From positions 1-64,000 of the forward strand of contig PUQB01000096.1 in the NCBI GenBank assembly GCA_003024785.1: a DNA stretch of 64,000 bases. Reading direction: 5' to 3'. The position numbers were made by a program, and so were the translations under genes. The notes under the pieces are model-generated. The model did no database searches, was not told where the DNA came from, and saw only the letters and a program-made list of their open reading frames with translations. The stretch is from Selaginella tamariscina (Eukaryota; Streptophyta; Lycopodiopsida; Selaginellales; Selaginellaceae). Positions 10,466 through 23,001 of this stretch are shown here, piece after piece; positions within the stretch are counted from its first letter, which is position 1; every line of letters begins with the position of its first letter.

Positions 10466-12368
10466 ATGGCGGATTTCTTGACATCGACGCACCGCGATCA
10501 CTGGATTTTTACCACACAAGACTTGGTAAGAGGAGTCTAAATCCCAAAGAATCCCGTTCAGGATTCCCGGATTCTCTAAATCCTAATGTGTGATCGTATT
10601 CAGGTCGATAAAGCCCGGGCTTCAAATGAAAGAGCTGTTGAAGCTCTCCGACAAGTAAGACACTGTGTGTGTGCGTGTGCGTGTGCGTGTGCGTGTGCGA
10701 GAGAGAGATATGAGTATTACATATTTAATGGAAGCATTACATGGTATTGTTGTTTTCAGCACGGTGCGACTCGTGTTGAGATTCAGCCAGATGGTTCATT
10801 GGCATATCCGGAACCACAAGAAGGTAGGTCTCTCTCTCAAATCGCTGTTGTATAGAACAATGCAAACGTCTCAATTAAATAAGTATTGTTTCTTGTTAGG
10901 TGTGAGGCCAAATAGGTTGCCTGAGCCTTTGGGCATTGAAGAAGAACTACTTATTCGCAGATACTACGAGCAGAAAATTCAACAAGTGTGTGGAGCATTC
11001 TCTTTCCCAAACAAAATCCAGGTTTTTTCTGTTTATATTCTACATATAAAAATACATATTACATACACTTGTATATTGTTATGTCTGAGAGGTATTCATG
11101 TCGAGATTGATAATCACTTGTTTAAACTTGATGCTGGTTTTAAGTAAATCGCATTTATATTATACATGCTTTTATTTAGATATATTTATACTGTTTAATA
11201 CTCCAAACTGGTATATACCAAGTATATAGAATTTATATATTACGTTTATATTAAAAGTATAAGTTCAACACTTGCGAAAATAATATCATATTTCGACTCG
11301 ACACACACACATGCCTGTAATATATTGCAAAAATGTAACTCTAGGGAGTACACAGGCAACAGCAGTTTTATATTTCAAGCGTTTTTATCTCTCGTGGTCA
11401 GTGATGGAACACGATCCAAAGCACATTATGTAAGTTATGTAACCTTACATTCATTTGTTTATGTATTTGTTTTATAGGTTGACATGTATATACATATCCT
11501 GCAAGGTGGAAGAGTTTCATGTCTCGGCTGAAGAACTCGGGAAGGGAATTCAACAAGACCACCAAGTCATTCTCAAAAATGAACTTAGTCTATTACAGGT
11601 GCTCTCTCCCTCTCTCTCCCTCTCTCCCTCTCTCTCCTCTCTCTCCCTCTCTCTCGCTGATATCATTAATTTTAATCGTTTTTCAAGGGTTTAAATTTCG
11701 ATCTCATTGTATATGCTCCATACAGAGCCCTCAATGGCTTCATCCTCGACATACAAGTCGGTAACACCACACTGAATTATGTTATATGAGAGAGGGACCG
11801 AGAGAGCAAGAGATATACATAACATGCATGCATATATGTAACTTTTGTGCTATAGTATTTTTGTGGCGATAGCTTTTTATGTTTGATGTGCAGAGATGGA
11901 TGGAAGCTAAGGATGAAAGTAGTATGCAAAAGATAAGGGTACGTGCTCTTTTGTAAAAAACACACGTACACACACAGAGGCATGTATATGTATATCTTGC
12001 TTACATGTATATATTGTTTATGTTTGTAGGACCTGCAAACAGTTGCATCTGCTCTAGTTGACAATATACTTTTGACGGATTGTCCACTTCTATTTCCTCC
12101 TGGACAGGTAGTTTAACAATTAAGTTATGCACACACACAAGCGCACCACATACACACAACTTTGATGTATTATATAAAATAAGGAAATGGCTATAGCGTG
12201 TCCATATGGGCTGATTGTTCATGCACTCACGTACACGCACACATACAGGTTGTCTTTTAAATCATTTGCTTTTTCTTTAGTTGGCTTTATCAGCTTTACG
12301 GACAGCTAATCTTCAAGAAAGAGCAATAGACATGGAAAAGTAAGTATATAACAAACATACATACATAC

Positions 12369-12406
<38 letters not shown>

Positions 12407-12942
12407 AAGTATATCTATCAGGTACCTGCGGGGTGTATGCGAACGACAATTACAAAAGCACACTTACTCAGAGCTTGTGAACATGCTGAATCAGATCAAG
12501 TCATTGGTAAGCTCTAAACACACTGATACCGTCATATTATACACGCACAAAGATGCTACATAACGCACATACACACGCACGCATGCACGCAAGCAAACTC
12601 ACCTTCTTTTCAGACTGATGCTTCAAGGCCACCAATTGAAGAGGAAGTAAAACGTATTGATAGAAAGCTTAAGTTCTGTAGAAATCCTGGTCTCCAAGAT
12701 GAGTACGTATTATATAATGATGTATGTATACATATTATTATATGATGTGTGTGTGCGGGTGTGTATAACAATTATTTTCCTTAAGGAGCAAGAAACGTGA
12801 TCGCAAAGGCAAACACAAAACGAAACGTGCAACACAGGATGTCTCACCCATGTATGTGTATCACACACACACACACACACACACACGTGTAAGCTAAATT
12901 GCTCGGTACGCCAGGGTTCCTGCCACCGACGGACAGAAATGA
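10466..12942 (+). CDS. CYCH1: Cyclin H (CAK/TFIIH cyclin)
   Basis: Fourteen short exons joined by canonical introns. The N-terminus [16 protein letters not shown] is typical of plant cyclin H. The cyclin box reads [20 protein letters not shown], then [20 protein letters not shown] and [14 protein letters not shown]. The second fold contains [20 protein letters not shown]. The tail is short and basic ([14 protein letters not shown]), ending MVPATDGQK. Cyclin H binds and activates CDKD in the CDK-activating kinase, part of TFIIH, acting on cell-cycle CDKs and the RNA polymerase II tail. Every splice junction I checked keeps frame, and no indel is needed. Introns carry (GT)n, (CT)n and (CA)n microsatellites. 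It is followed convergently by the Tctex light-chain gene. Confidence 0.93.
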
Positions 12943-13123
12943 ATTCTGTGTGTGGGCAGAGAGAGGAGGGAGAGCTAACGGTGAGATGCAGAGAATATGG
13001 AGCGTACAAAACCAGGTAACGCAATGTTTACTAAGGAATTAGAAATCGTGTAAGTACTAAATTCACATTTACATTAATATTAGTTATATATAGTACATTT
13101 ATACTAGTATAAATACAGTTTAA

Positions 13124-13724
13124 CTAATACATGTACAAGCCAAACACCGCAGCAATTCCAAACATGTTATCATTTTGGAACGTCTCTCGTGTATAATCAT
13201 CTGTATCCTTGTCCCAAAAGCACCTTGAAGCCATTTGTAATCCTTGGCCCCTCGTTTCCCCAATGACTGCCTGTACCACGATCTTATATCTCTCAAACTC
13301 ATACTCTGCATTAATAAATCATATATATATGTGTAAGTGCGTGCGCGCGCGCGCGTGTGTGTGCATATATGGCCATACCTTTGACACGGTTCTTGACTTC
13401 ATCTGCAATGTCACGGACAAGGTATGGGGCCTGTTCTCCATCATATTGTACTCCAGTAAGCTTTTGTATAAGCACGTCTTTAATCACTTCCTTAACCTTT
13501 TCAGGCATAAACGCATTCGTTGGTATATACGGCAGCTTACTCTGAACCACTACCTGTATAAAATAGTTATATGTATATATACGTATTATATACACGTACT
13601 TGAGAAATTGAATATACGCATCCATGTGTGTGTTCATACACACTTATACACCAACACATAATACCCTAGTATGCTTTTCTTCGCCTTCTGGAACATTTGT
13701 AAGCTTGTCCAGCACCTTTTCCAT
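13124..13724 (-). CDS. Tctex1-type dynein light chain (DYNLT/TCTEX1D family)
   Basis: Three exons: 13665-13724, 13379-13553 and 13124-13305. Together they give about 137 residues starting MEKVLDKLTNVPEGEEKHTR. The core is a Tctex-1 domain: VKEVIKDVLIQKLTG, YLVRDIADEVKNRVKEY, ERYKIVVQAVIGETRGQGLQ, ASRCFWDKDTDDYTRETFQN, then NMFGIAAVFGLYMY. Both junctions keep frame. Tctex light chains dimerise on dynein intermediate chains in cytoplasmic, IFT or axonemal inner-arm dyneins. Flowering plants have lost dynein motors, whereas bryophytes, lycophytes and ferns keep axonemal dynein in swimming sperm, so a sperm-flagellum role is inferred. The ATG follows a telo-box-like repeat. A slightly longer start upstream is not excluded. 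Confidence 0.85.
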
Positions 13725-13741
13725 CAGCTACATCATTCTTG

Positions 13742-13753
13742 TTAGGGTTAGGG
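13742..13753. promoter_or_regulatory. Double telo-box-like motif
   Basis: TTAGGGTTAGGG lies 17 bp upstream of the dynein light-chain start codon, in the shared upstream region with the dynamin-related gene. AAACCCTAA-type boxes are common near the transcription start of growth-related plant genes. No function is shown here. Confidence 0.4.
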
Positions 13754-14267
13754 CAAATTCCAAACCGAAAGGAATATTCGACGATTATTGTTAATTTGAA
13801 TGTAAGTAGAAGGGATATTCATGGTACCGTTGGGAAGAATCCAGTGATTGGTCCAGGTCGACTTGATTGCCAGCCAACATGTGTTCCAGATTGAATAGAG
13901 GATCCAACGGCGACCAGAGGTCCAATCAAACAAACAAAACCAAACTTTCTCTACTGTGTAGGGTTTTGGAATTAGGGCTCTTGTTCATCGCAATGTTTAG
14001 CTTCTTCTCGGAGCCCGCATTGAATCGTGAGTTTTCGGCTACGGCATTGTTCTTCTTCCGGGAGAAGCAAAATCCGCTCTTTTCAAGGTTTTGCTGTCTT
14101 CTACTCGCGCATTAAAATCGGTGAGTTTCTGCGCTGAGGTTACTCCATTCGTTTTTGGCTCGATCGGTGAATTGTTCCGGTTTCGGATTGTTCTTCAATC
14201 CAGGTTGCTTCAGAGACAAGAAAGAAAAATCACTTCTTTTTAAGGTGTCATCTTAGGGTTAGATCTT
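13754..14267. promoter_or_regulatory. Divergent promoter and leader of the dynamin-related gene
   Basis: This stretch separates two divergent start codons. A GTGAGT donor near 14120 and a CAATCCAG acceptor near 14203 suggest a 5'-UTR intron for the dynamin-related gene. No coding sequence is supported. Confidence 0.45.
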
Positions 14268-17200
14268 ATGGATTCGGGTAATCCTATCGGAACTGCGCCT
14301 CCGTCTTCGACTATTCAACCTCCTACGCTCGGGCACGACGTGATTCCGATTGTGAACAAGCTTCAGGATATCTTTTCGCAGCTAGGAAGCGGTTCCACTA
14401 TCGAACTCCCACAGGTAGCGGTTGTCGGCAGCCAGAGCAGCGGAAAATCCAGTGTTCTTGAGGCTCTAGTCGGCCGCGATTTCCTGCCCCGGGGTTCCGA
14501 CATCTGTACCCGGCGTCCTTTAGTGTTGCAACTTGTCCAGACGAGTAGCAGGCGATCGGATGAAATCGTGGAATGGGGGGAGTTCTTGCACTTGCCCAAT
14601 CGGAGATTCACGGACTTCTCAGCTATCCGCACAGAAATCCAGGTAAGTGTATCCAGATATATATGAAACTTATTATATATGCATACACACACGTCATGCT
14701 TTTCATGGACCTGAGTATTGATTTTATCTGTAGGCGGAGACGGAGAGAGAACTTGGAACGAATAAAGGAGTATCGGATAAGCAAATCCGGCTAAAGATAT
14801 TTTCACCAAAGGTGCTGAATATCACTTTAGTGGACTTGCCAGGAATCACAAAAGTGCCTGTCGGAGATCAACCCTCAGATATTGAAGCCCGCATACGAAC
14901 CATGATTCTTTCCTACATCAAGCACGACACATGTATCATTCTGGCTGTTTCTCCTGCTAATGCCGACTTGGCCAATTCAGATGCTCTCCAAATGGCTCGC
15001 ATTGCAGATCCCGATGGTAAACGTTGTTGTACATGTGTGTGTGTGTGCTTGCACGCGCGTGTGTCGCTCACACAAGTGCATTGCGTATATCAAGGAATTT
15101 CAGCTCGTGCATACTAATGTTATTTTGACAGGATCCCGTACGATTGGAGTGATTACTAAGGTTAGTTTTGCGATAACTTTAGAATTCTAAACCCCTGGAC
15201 TTTATCGTTTTTCAGCTTGATATCATGGATAGGGGTACGGATGCTCGTCATTTCTTGCTTGGGCAAGTGATTCCTTTGCGCCTTGGCTATGTTGGTGTTG
15301 TGAATCGTAGTCAGGAGGTATAGTTTTCTACTTACAGAAAGTTTCCTGTATTTTTATTAATGTATATTTGCAGGATATCATTACCAACAGAAGCATTCAA
15401 GACGCTCTCGCTTACGAGGAGCAATTTTTCCGTACTCGGCCGGTTTATCATAGCCTCTCAGACCGATGTGGTATTCCTCAGTTGGCAAAGAAGCTGAATC
15501 AGGCTAGTTTCTTATTTCAGCGTCTTTAGTTGTTATATACATATTATCATTTAACAGACATTTATACATACGTTACGTATTAAAAGCGTCTTTCCTGTTT
15601 CAGATTTTGGTGCACCATATAAAAAATATTTTACCTGAGCTGAAAACTCGGATAAATGCTCAAATGGTTACACTCCAGAAAGAGCTTGCAACTTACGGGG
15701 AGCTCAACGAATCAAAGGTCAGTTTTTAACTTTCTTTTTCTCTGGTCTTGACACGCAACAGTTTGGACAGGGTGTTGTGCTTCTCGGCATCATCACGAAG
15801 TATTCACATGGTAGGTTTGTGTGAAGATATTTATGTGTGTGTGTGTGTTGTGTGTGAGAGAGAGAGAGAGAGAGATGTACTATATCCATAAGTAACTGTT
15901 TTGTATGTAGGTTTTACATCTATTGTGGATGGGAAGAATGAAGAGATGTCGACAACCGAGCTTTCTGGAGGTGCAAGAATACACTACATTTTCCAGTCGA
16001 TATTTGTCAAAAGCTTAGATGTGAGTATGTAATACAGCGATATATATATATATATATTGTCTATTGATTAGGAGGTTGATCCCTGTGATGACCTATCGGA
16101 TGAGGACATTAGGACTGCTATACAAAATGCTACTGGTCCAAAGAACGTCTTGTTCGTACCTGAGGTGTGTTACCTTTGATTAACTAATATGTTACTGTAC
16201 GATGATCTTCGCATATATTTGCACACACACCTGTCTATATATATATATTTATGTTTTGTTGCAGGTGCCGTTTGAAGTCTTGGTTCGCAGGCAGATTGCA
16301 CGTTTGTTAGAGCCAAGTCTACAGTGTGCAAGATTTATCTACGACGAGCTGGTCAAGGTTTTATGTTGCATTGTGTCTCTGGCGTGTGTTTTTGGATGTG
16401 CGTTTGTTGTGTGTGCGTGTGCGTGTGCGTGTCAGTAACGGGTTCTAAACATAAACAGATATCTCATCGGTGTGAGACCATGGAGTTGCAGAGATTCCCA
16501 GTATTAAGGCGTAATATTGAAGAAGTCATTGCAAGTTTTTTACGAGAGGGTCTTGCTCCTGCAGAGACCATGATTGGCCATTTAATCGAAATGGAGGTAA
16601 AAGTTCTGTGCTCGTATGATAATTATATGATGTATGATAACTATATATTGAACTTGACTAACATGATATTTTAGATGGATTACATAAATACATCGCATCC
16701 GGGATTCATAGGTGGGAGTAAAGCGGTGGAGCTGGCGTTGCAACAACAACGAGGCTCCGTGCTAACTTCCTCAAACATTAAAGCAAAGGTACTATGAAAC
16801 TGTTGTGTATATATATCACTTTACCATCCATATGTGAGTCAAATCCAGTTTATATACTTATAAAGTGTTATGTACCTTCCCACGTATGTGTATGCACGTA
16901 CGTGCACATTGGCATAATATATATCCTGTGCAGGAGGTTGAGTTAGCCGACAAAAATAGTAGCAAAGCACGTGCAATTCTGGCAAGAAATAATCCGTCAT
17001 CTGTTGCTGATCATGTACGTGTTTGTAACTGATAAACTCATCAAATAACATTGGTATCTATGTATGTCTATTATATCTATGCGTAGGTCTAATATTATCT
17101 ATTATCTGTATATTTATTGTATGGCGAATTAAATTAATCATAGCAGGTTTCGAAGTCCGTGGCTCCTCAGCTAGACAGACCAGCTCATACAGGTAGGCAA

Positions 17201-18671
17201 TTATCTCTTTCTCTGTGCGCTTTTATTTATGATTTTTGACAGGAATTCCCACTGGGTCACACTGGGGAATATCTGCAATATTTGGGAGTGATATGAAGGG
17301 AAATGGAAAAGAAACAAACACCAGCAGACACCTCATTGAGCCTGCTCATACACCGGAACATACATATGCCACGATTCAGCTCCGTGAGGTTTGTTCTTTA
17401 TATTTGCGACTAGTATTTGTATACATGTGTTGTCCATATACGTGTTTTTACATTTCCCTAGCTCTTTCACCATATCAAATACATGGAAACTCAGTTGTCT
17501 TTGTATATGTATATGACAATATCTGCTCTAATATGTTTTAATTGTTGTGGTTATATAGCCGCCTACAGTTTTGAGGGCTACAGATGCTCAAACAGAGCAA
17601 GAGTCAATAGAGATTCTTGTTACGCGTTTATTGTTGAAGTCCTACTACGATATTGTACGGAAGAACATTCAGGACTCCGTGCCCAAGGCGATAATGCACT
17701 TTTTGGTACGTAACCTATACATGCCACGCACACGCACACAGAAACCTGTATAAAGTTGGTTTCCAGGTGAACAATGCGAAACGGGAACTTCACAATGTTT
17801 TCATTAGGAAGTTGTACAGGTACATATGAAATTATACATTATATACATCTGTACTTCTTATATAAATTCATAAATACTAGGGAATCACTTTTTGAGGATC
17901 TGCTCCAAGAGAAAGAAGAAATAGCGGTGAAGCGAAAAAGATGTAAGGAGGTGCTTAAAGTACTGCAACAGGCTGCTTATGTGAGTTATTGGTCATATAT
18001 ACCTGCATATTACCTATCTATCATAGATAGATAGATAGATAGATCAGTATACTTGTAACGCATGTATATACAAAAGTATTTACACAAACACGATTTAGTT
18101 GCAATAATAATCTGCCTCATGCGTATATTCACACTTTCTAAGGTCGTACGTAGTTTTCAAAGAAATTTCAAGTAAGCAGATAGACGTATATGTTACGTAG
18201 AATAATGTATGTGTCGTACGTCTGCAATCATGTGAATATCGTATGTGTCATCGTTGTTGTGTGTGTGCGTGTGCACGCTTACAAGGGTGTATGTACAATT
18301 GTAAATATGGCGCATAGCTATACATGTCTAATTTGCAAATACAAAAACTAGAGAGACATATATTCATGTGTGTTCGTTCTTATGTACAGATAATATATAT
18401 GCAAGTAGATGTTTAGACGTACATATATTTATGGATGGAAATAGACATGGTTACATGCATACATACATAAAGAAAGATTACATCTTTCTACTAATGATAA
18501 TAATAAACTGAACTGCAGACGATTGAAGAGCTGCCGTTGGATTACGATCTGCCATCACGGGGGGCATACGATGCAACGGGGCTTCCTCCCCGGGGATCGA
18601 ACCTTGCTAACGGGAGTTTTACACGTCATCACCAAAGTCAGGGAAGCCGAGGAAATCGGCATCTTGGATAG
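14268..18671 (+). CDS. DRP3: Dynamin-related protein, DRP3 (ADL2)-like organelle-fission GTPase
   Basis: A multi-exon gene of about 19 exons starting [19 protein letters not shown]. The GTPase domain shows [20 protein letters not shown] (G1), CTRRPL (G2), DLPG (G3, in [10 protein letters not shown]) and TKLD (G4). The middle/stalk contains [38 protein letters not shown] and [19 protein letters not shown]. The C-terminal GED has [20 protein letters not shown] and [19 protein letters not shown]. There is no PH or proline-rich domain, as in DRP3. A Ser/Asn-rich insert lies between stalk and GED, and the protein ends [12 protein letters not shown]3 proteins form rings that divide mitochondria and peroxisomes. 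All junctions I followed keep frame. Several introns carry microsatellites. The symbol denotes the subfamily, and DRP3A versus DRP3B cannot be assigned. Confidence 0.92.
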
Positions 18672-18876
18672 CGCGTCGTTGGGGAACTATCCGACGATCA
18701 AGCTATGAGAAAGGTAATAGCTGGTTTTGTTACACCCTTTTTTTTGCGTTGTACAGTGGACGATTATTTCAGTTGTAATAAGTAATCCCCTAAAGCTTTA
18801 AACACCTGTTCTCTCTCCCACTGGGTCACTATATACACATACATACGCATTATGCGTACACACACGTGTGTGTGTG

Positions 18877-18918
<42 letters not shown>

Positions 18919-19335
18919 CGCACAGCAATTGGTGTTAGTGGAGTAAAGTGGTCCCTCAATCAGATTGATTGGTGGGGTCTTAAGATTCTAAATTTTGGAT
19001 CAAGATTCACTAATACGAAAAAGACCATAATCTTTATATTCCAATTATAGCGTTTACGTACGTTATATTTACATATGGTATAGTGGGTCCTCAAGATACG
19101 AATATTCTTAATTAAATATAGTTCCAATTGGGTCCCCCATGGTTTGGATATCTTGTCATCACAATCTATAGAATCTTTAGCCACTTTGATTCTTGTTTAA
19201 TTTCCATTTAACCATCAGTACTTTAATATTTAAAATATTTGGATATTCCTTGAAATGACAAGGAATATCCAAGTCTTCCTTGACACTATACATTCCGCAA
19301 ATCTATGAAGCTTCAGCAAGCTATAGTTTTTGTTC
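18672..19335. other. Intergenic: DRP3 3' flank and HHO promoter, with (AT)n
   Basis: Holds the 3' UTR of the dynamin-related gene, an (AT)n tract at about 18880-18916 flanked by (GT)n, and the upstream region of the GARP gene with a 14-bp palindrome. No gene is seen. Confidence 0.6.
19239..19272. promoter_or_regulatory. Palindrome with two inverted GAATAT motifs upstream of the HHO gene
   Basis: Arms TTGGATATTCCTTG (19239-19252) and CAAGGAATATCCAA (19259-19272) are exact reverse complements around a 6-base loop, 63 bp before the start codon. Each arm contains GAATAT on one strand. NIGT1/HRS1 proteins are known to bind GAATMT-type sites and to repress their own genes, so this may be an autoregulatory site (inference). 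Confidence 0.5.
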
Positions 19336-20456
19336 ATGGATCTTTCATTAGGAACCTTTGATCAAGAAGCTCATATCCAACGGCTAGAAAGCTATGTTAA
19401 ATCTCTGCAAGAGGAGAAACTAAAGATTGAAGCTTTTAAGAAAGAACTTCCTTACTGCATGCAATTGCTTAATGAAGGTAATGACTAATATATATATATA
19501 CCACAATACTTAATTAGTTGTATTTTTCAGCCATTGATGCAGCCACAGGTTGTTTAAGAGAATCTAAGATTAAACGAGATGGCATGAGCAGCTTAAATCT
19601 CAAATTAGAGCTGTTCCAGGAGAAATTTGGTACTGGAAAGCTTGAAAGTCCTCCACAGTTGAATCAAGTCTCAGAATTGAAGGTATATACACACATTCAC
19701 GCACACATATATCCATTGGATTGTGTTTACTCATCAGCTCAGTGAATCATATGCGAGATCAAAGAACGTATCTAGCGATGCTTTTGATCTGAGGCTATCA
19801 AATAATAAGATGGTCTTTGATCAATTGGGATATGAAGACGCAAAGCGTACAGTGTCTAGTGAGAGAATGATTCTACAGAAATTGCCTGTGTTGGGCATAT
19901 GCAGTAATGGAAACCAACAAAGAAAAGCTAGAAGGTGTTGGTCACCTGAGCTGCATAAGCGTTTTATAAATGCCTTGCAGCAGCTTGGTGGTTCTCAAGG
20001 TACATATACACACTTGTGTGTGTGTGTGTGTAGCAAATTTTGATAGATTTTTTTATTAGTTGCGACTCCGAAGCAAATCAGAGAGCTTATGAAGGTGGAT
20101 GGTCTCACTAACGACGAGGTTAAGAGCCATCTTCAGGTAAACTGGATGGTTTAATGAAACTTAATGACATAGAAACATGTATACAGAAGTACAGACTTCA
20201 CACAAGAAGGCCAGCTACAGTGACCACTGCAGCGCCGCAATCTCCACAAGTTGTAGTTGTAGGTGGCATTTGGATGCCTCAGGAGTTTACACACCAGCAA
20301 TACACGCATACACATCTTCCATATCAACAACAGTTCTTCAAAAAACTGCCAGAAAACGAGCATATTCTTAAGGCATCTTGTGAGGAAGAAGACGATGGGG
20401 ATGTTACTGAGGCCGAAGACAGTTTACTCTTGCAAATTGGTACAAAGGAAATTTAG
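19336..20456 (+). CDS. HHO: NIGT1/HHO (HRS1 homologue) GARP G2-like transcriptional repressor
   Basis: The protein starts [20 protein letters not shown] at 19336. The N-terminus has the hydrophobic globular domain of the HHO family ([20 protein letters not shown]). The Myb-like GARP domain follows: [20 protein letters not shown], then [19 protein letters not shown] and [20 protein letters not shown], including the SHLQKYR hallmark. The tail is acidic and Gln-rich ([15 protein letters not shown]). An EAR-like LSLG lies at the very start. HHO/NIGT1 proteins repress nitrate- and phosphate-starvation genes. Six or so exons join in frame and no indel is needed. It stands alone, 664 bp after the dynamin-related gene, with a palindromic candidate operator in its promoter. 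Confidence 0.9.
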
Positions 20457-22588
20457 AAACACCACAAACTAAAGTATCTAATACTGAACCTTTGAAAAAG
20501 CTTAGTCCAAGATGCAAAGCAATTGCGTGCGTGCGTGCGTGCGTGTGTGGGTGTGTTATAGATTAGACGTTGATTACTAACTTTAGCTATCAAATAGGGC
20601 ACATGCATATCTTAGAATCACTGCAGTTGATGACCTTTGTGAAGTCAAAAAGAATATAGACTTAAATAGTAATTTGTACATATTCTTCATCAAGAGATTC
20701 GTTAAATGAGTGTCAAGGTATCTACGATTTTTTATTTTATTTTATTTATATATATATTATTTTCTAAGTATAACGTAGGGAATAAGCATGTTAATATTAT
20801 TAATGTGGTGTGCCGGCACAAACTAGACATATTTTTCAAGATTGCATGGTGAGCTATGCAATATTCCTAAACATATATTCGAATCGCATACTTTTTGTCA
20901 ACTTAGAACTTACCAGATTCTCCTGGATCCCATCGTATCCCATCTCCTCCACTGTCTCTAGATTGTATATAATATAGGCATAGTTCTTTTTTCCACGTTT
21001 GTTGCAGTCGACATAGCTTATATGTTTTAGTTGAGTTTCCTACCATTGGTGTGTGTGTGTGTGTGTGTGCGTGTGAGAGAGAGAGGGAGATCGATACATA
21101 TAACATACAAATGAATGTACCTAAAACGGGTTCTATTATGAAATTTAACCTGTGTGCAGCAGTTTATGCCTGTGTTTAGAGAATCTAAATTCTTGTTTTA
21201 TATAATAGTTTTCAGTGTTGTGGTTTTTCCATATCTCATTTGTTATTGGTTCATGACTTCTCTTTTTTATTTAGTTCATAATTATATTTTAATTACATTG
21301 GTTTTCACATTCATGTGTGTGTGTGTATTTTATATAAGTACTATAGCATATAATTTAACATTTTATTTATTTAAATCAGTTTACTTAAAATACATTAATA
21401 AAAATTAAAAATGAGATATAAAATTATATTATTGAGAATTAAAGATGAAATATGAAATTGAAATATAAATACATTATTAAAAATAAAAGCTGGAATATAA
21501 AATTAGGATATAAATATGTTAAATTACCTAAATTAATGACACATTCTTAAATTAAATAATTAACAGAAGCATGTATATATTCCCTTCTTTTAAATATCAT
21601 TTTTAACTTCACTTTTAATATTTATATCCATATATATCTTATAACATTTCCATAGATATAATTTTCTTATTATTATTATTTATTTTTATAATTATTCACA
21701 TTCACGTGTAACAAAATCTTATCCCGCATTCTTAATAGGCCTTCTTATATTTTGATCCATAACAAAATTTCGTAGTTCCATTCTTATTGCCGTGTTAATA
21801 CTTAAGATTACAATTATTTTAATGATTAAGAATTTAATTAAATATTAAACATGTAAATTTCTAGATTTTAATGTCATAATTTTGAATAGGTACTATAACG
21901 GAGGGTTAGAAGGAAATATAAATGTATTATATTTTTAAATTAAAAATTAATAAAAATGTTTTTTTTTTCCTAAAAGATATATATTAACTATGTAAAAATT
22001 AATAATTTTTTATAAATCTTACTTCTATTTTGAAAATGCTTATTTAATTAGAGAGAAAGTAGGTGAATATGCATTATTTTAACAAAATAAAATATTGTTT
22101 TAGTAAAAGAATTATACATAAAATACTTGTAAAAGTTATTTACTATTAACAATAATTTGTTAGTGAACTTAATTCTTATTAAAAATGAATATGAAAAACA
22201 CACATAATATGAAATGTTCTTAAACTAATTGAAAATGACTAATCAATAATGAAAGGTTTTTATATCGTCAAACTTCAGATAATGCATGACTTACGTATAT
22301 AAATATAAATTCTCTATCATAATAAGTCCTATAAATAATTTTGCACGTAATAAATAATAAAATACTTCATTATTATTATTATTACTATTTTAAAAAATGA
22401 TTATTTCTATATGGCTAACTTTGTACGCAATAGATAATAAAATAGTTTATTATTATAAGTGATTAAATTGTTTGATACGGAGGTTTAATGGGATAAAACG
22501 GTCATACAAACTCAACACATTGGTAGATATTCATACTGCATATACACACATTAACTCAACTCATGTGTGATTATATCTGTCCACACGA
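20457..22588. other. AT-rich intergenic region
   Basis: The first few hundred bases are the 3' flank of HHO, with a (GCGT)n stretch near 20525. Around 20900-21000 the minus strand shows a short exon-like piece ending in a GTAAG donor, but no gene model can be built. From 21400 to 22450 the sequence is strongly AT-rich with no feature I can support. Confidence 0.5.
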
Positions 22589-22970
22589 TTACGGAACATA
22601 CTTCTGTATGAAGTCTTCCTCTAGGTCCGGAAGGGAATTGAGGAGCTCATCAACATTCGCCTTTCTTTTCTTTGAAGGAAGGACTATCTTATCTTCAGCT
22701 GCCTTCCTGGTTATCTTAAACACTGACCAATCTGGCAGATTATCATCCTTAATGGTGTATTCCACCGCGGTGAACTTGACCGTGGTGAAAGACTCCGTGC
22801 GGTTCATGTATGTCTTGTTCTTCTTGTCTAATAAAACTCCCGAACAAATGTGTGTGGCAACCGTGCCTTGCTGTTTCCAGAAGCAACTGTCAATCGTGGT
22901 ATATTTTCCTCGCTTCTCATTCTGTCTCAATGGTACTATCAGCTGGATGCTGTAAGTAAACCATTATTAT

Positions 22971-23001
<31 letters not shown>

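Noticed and set aside
13742-13753. Interstitial telomeric repeat
   Set aside because: Only two TTAGGG units in a gene-start context; better read as a telo-box-like promoter motif.
22563-22955. Plus-strand 130-codon frame
   Set aside because: It is the antisense shadow of exon 3 of the NAC-like copy A.
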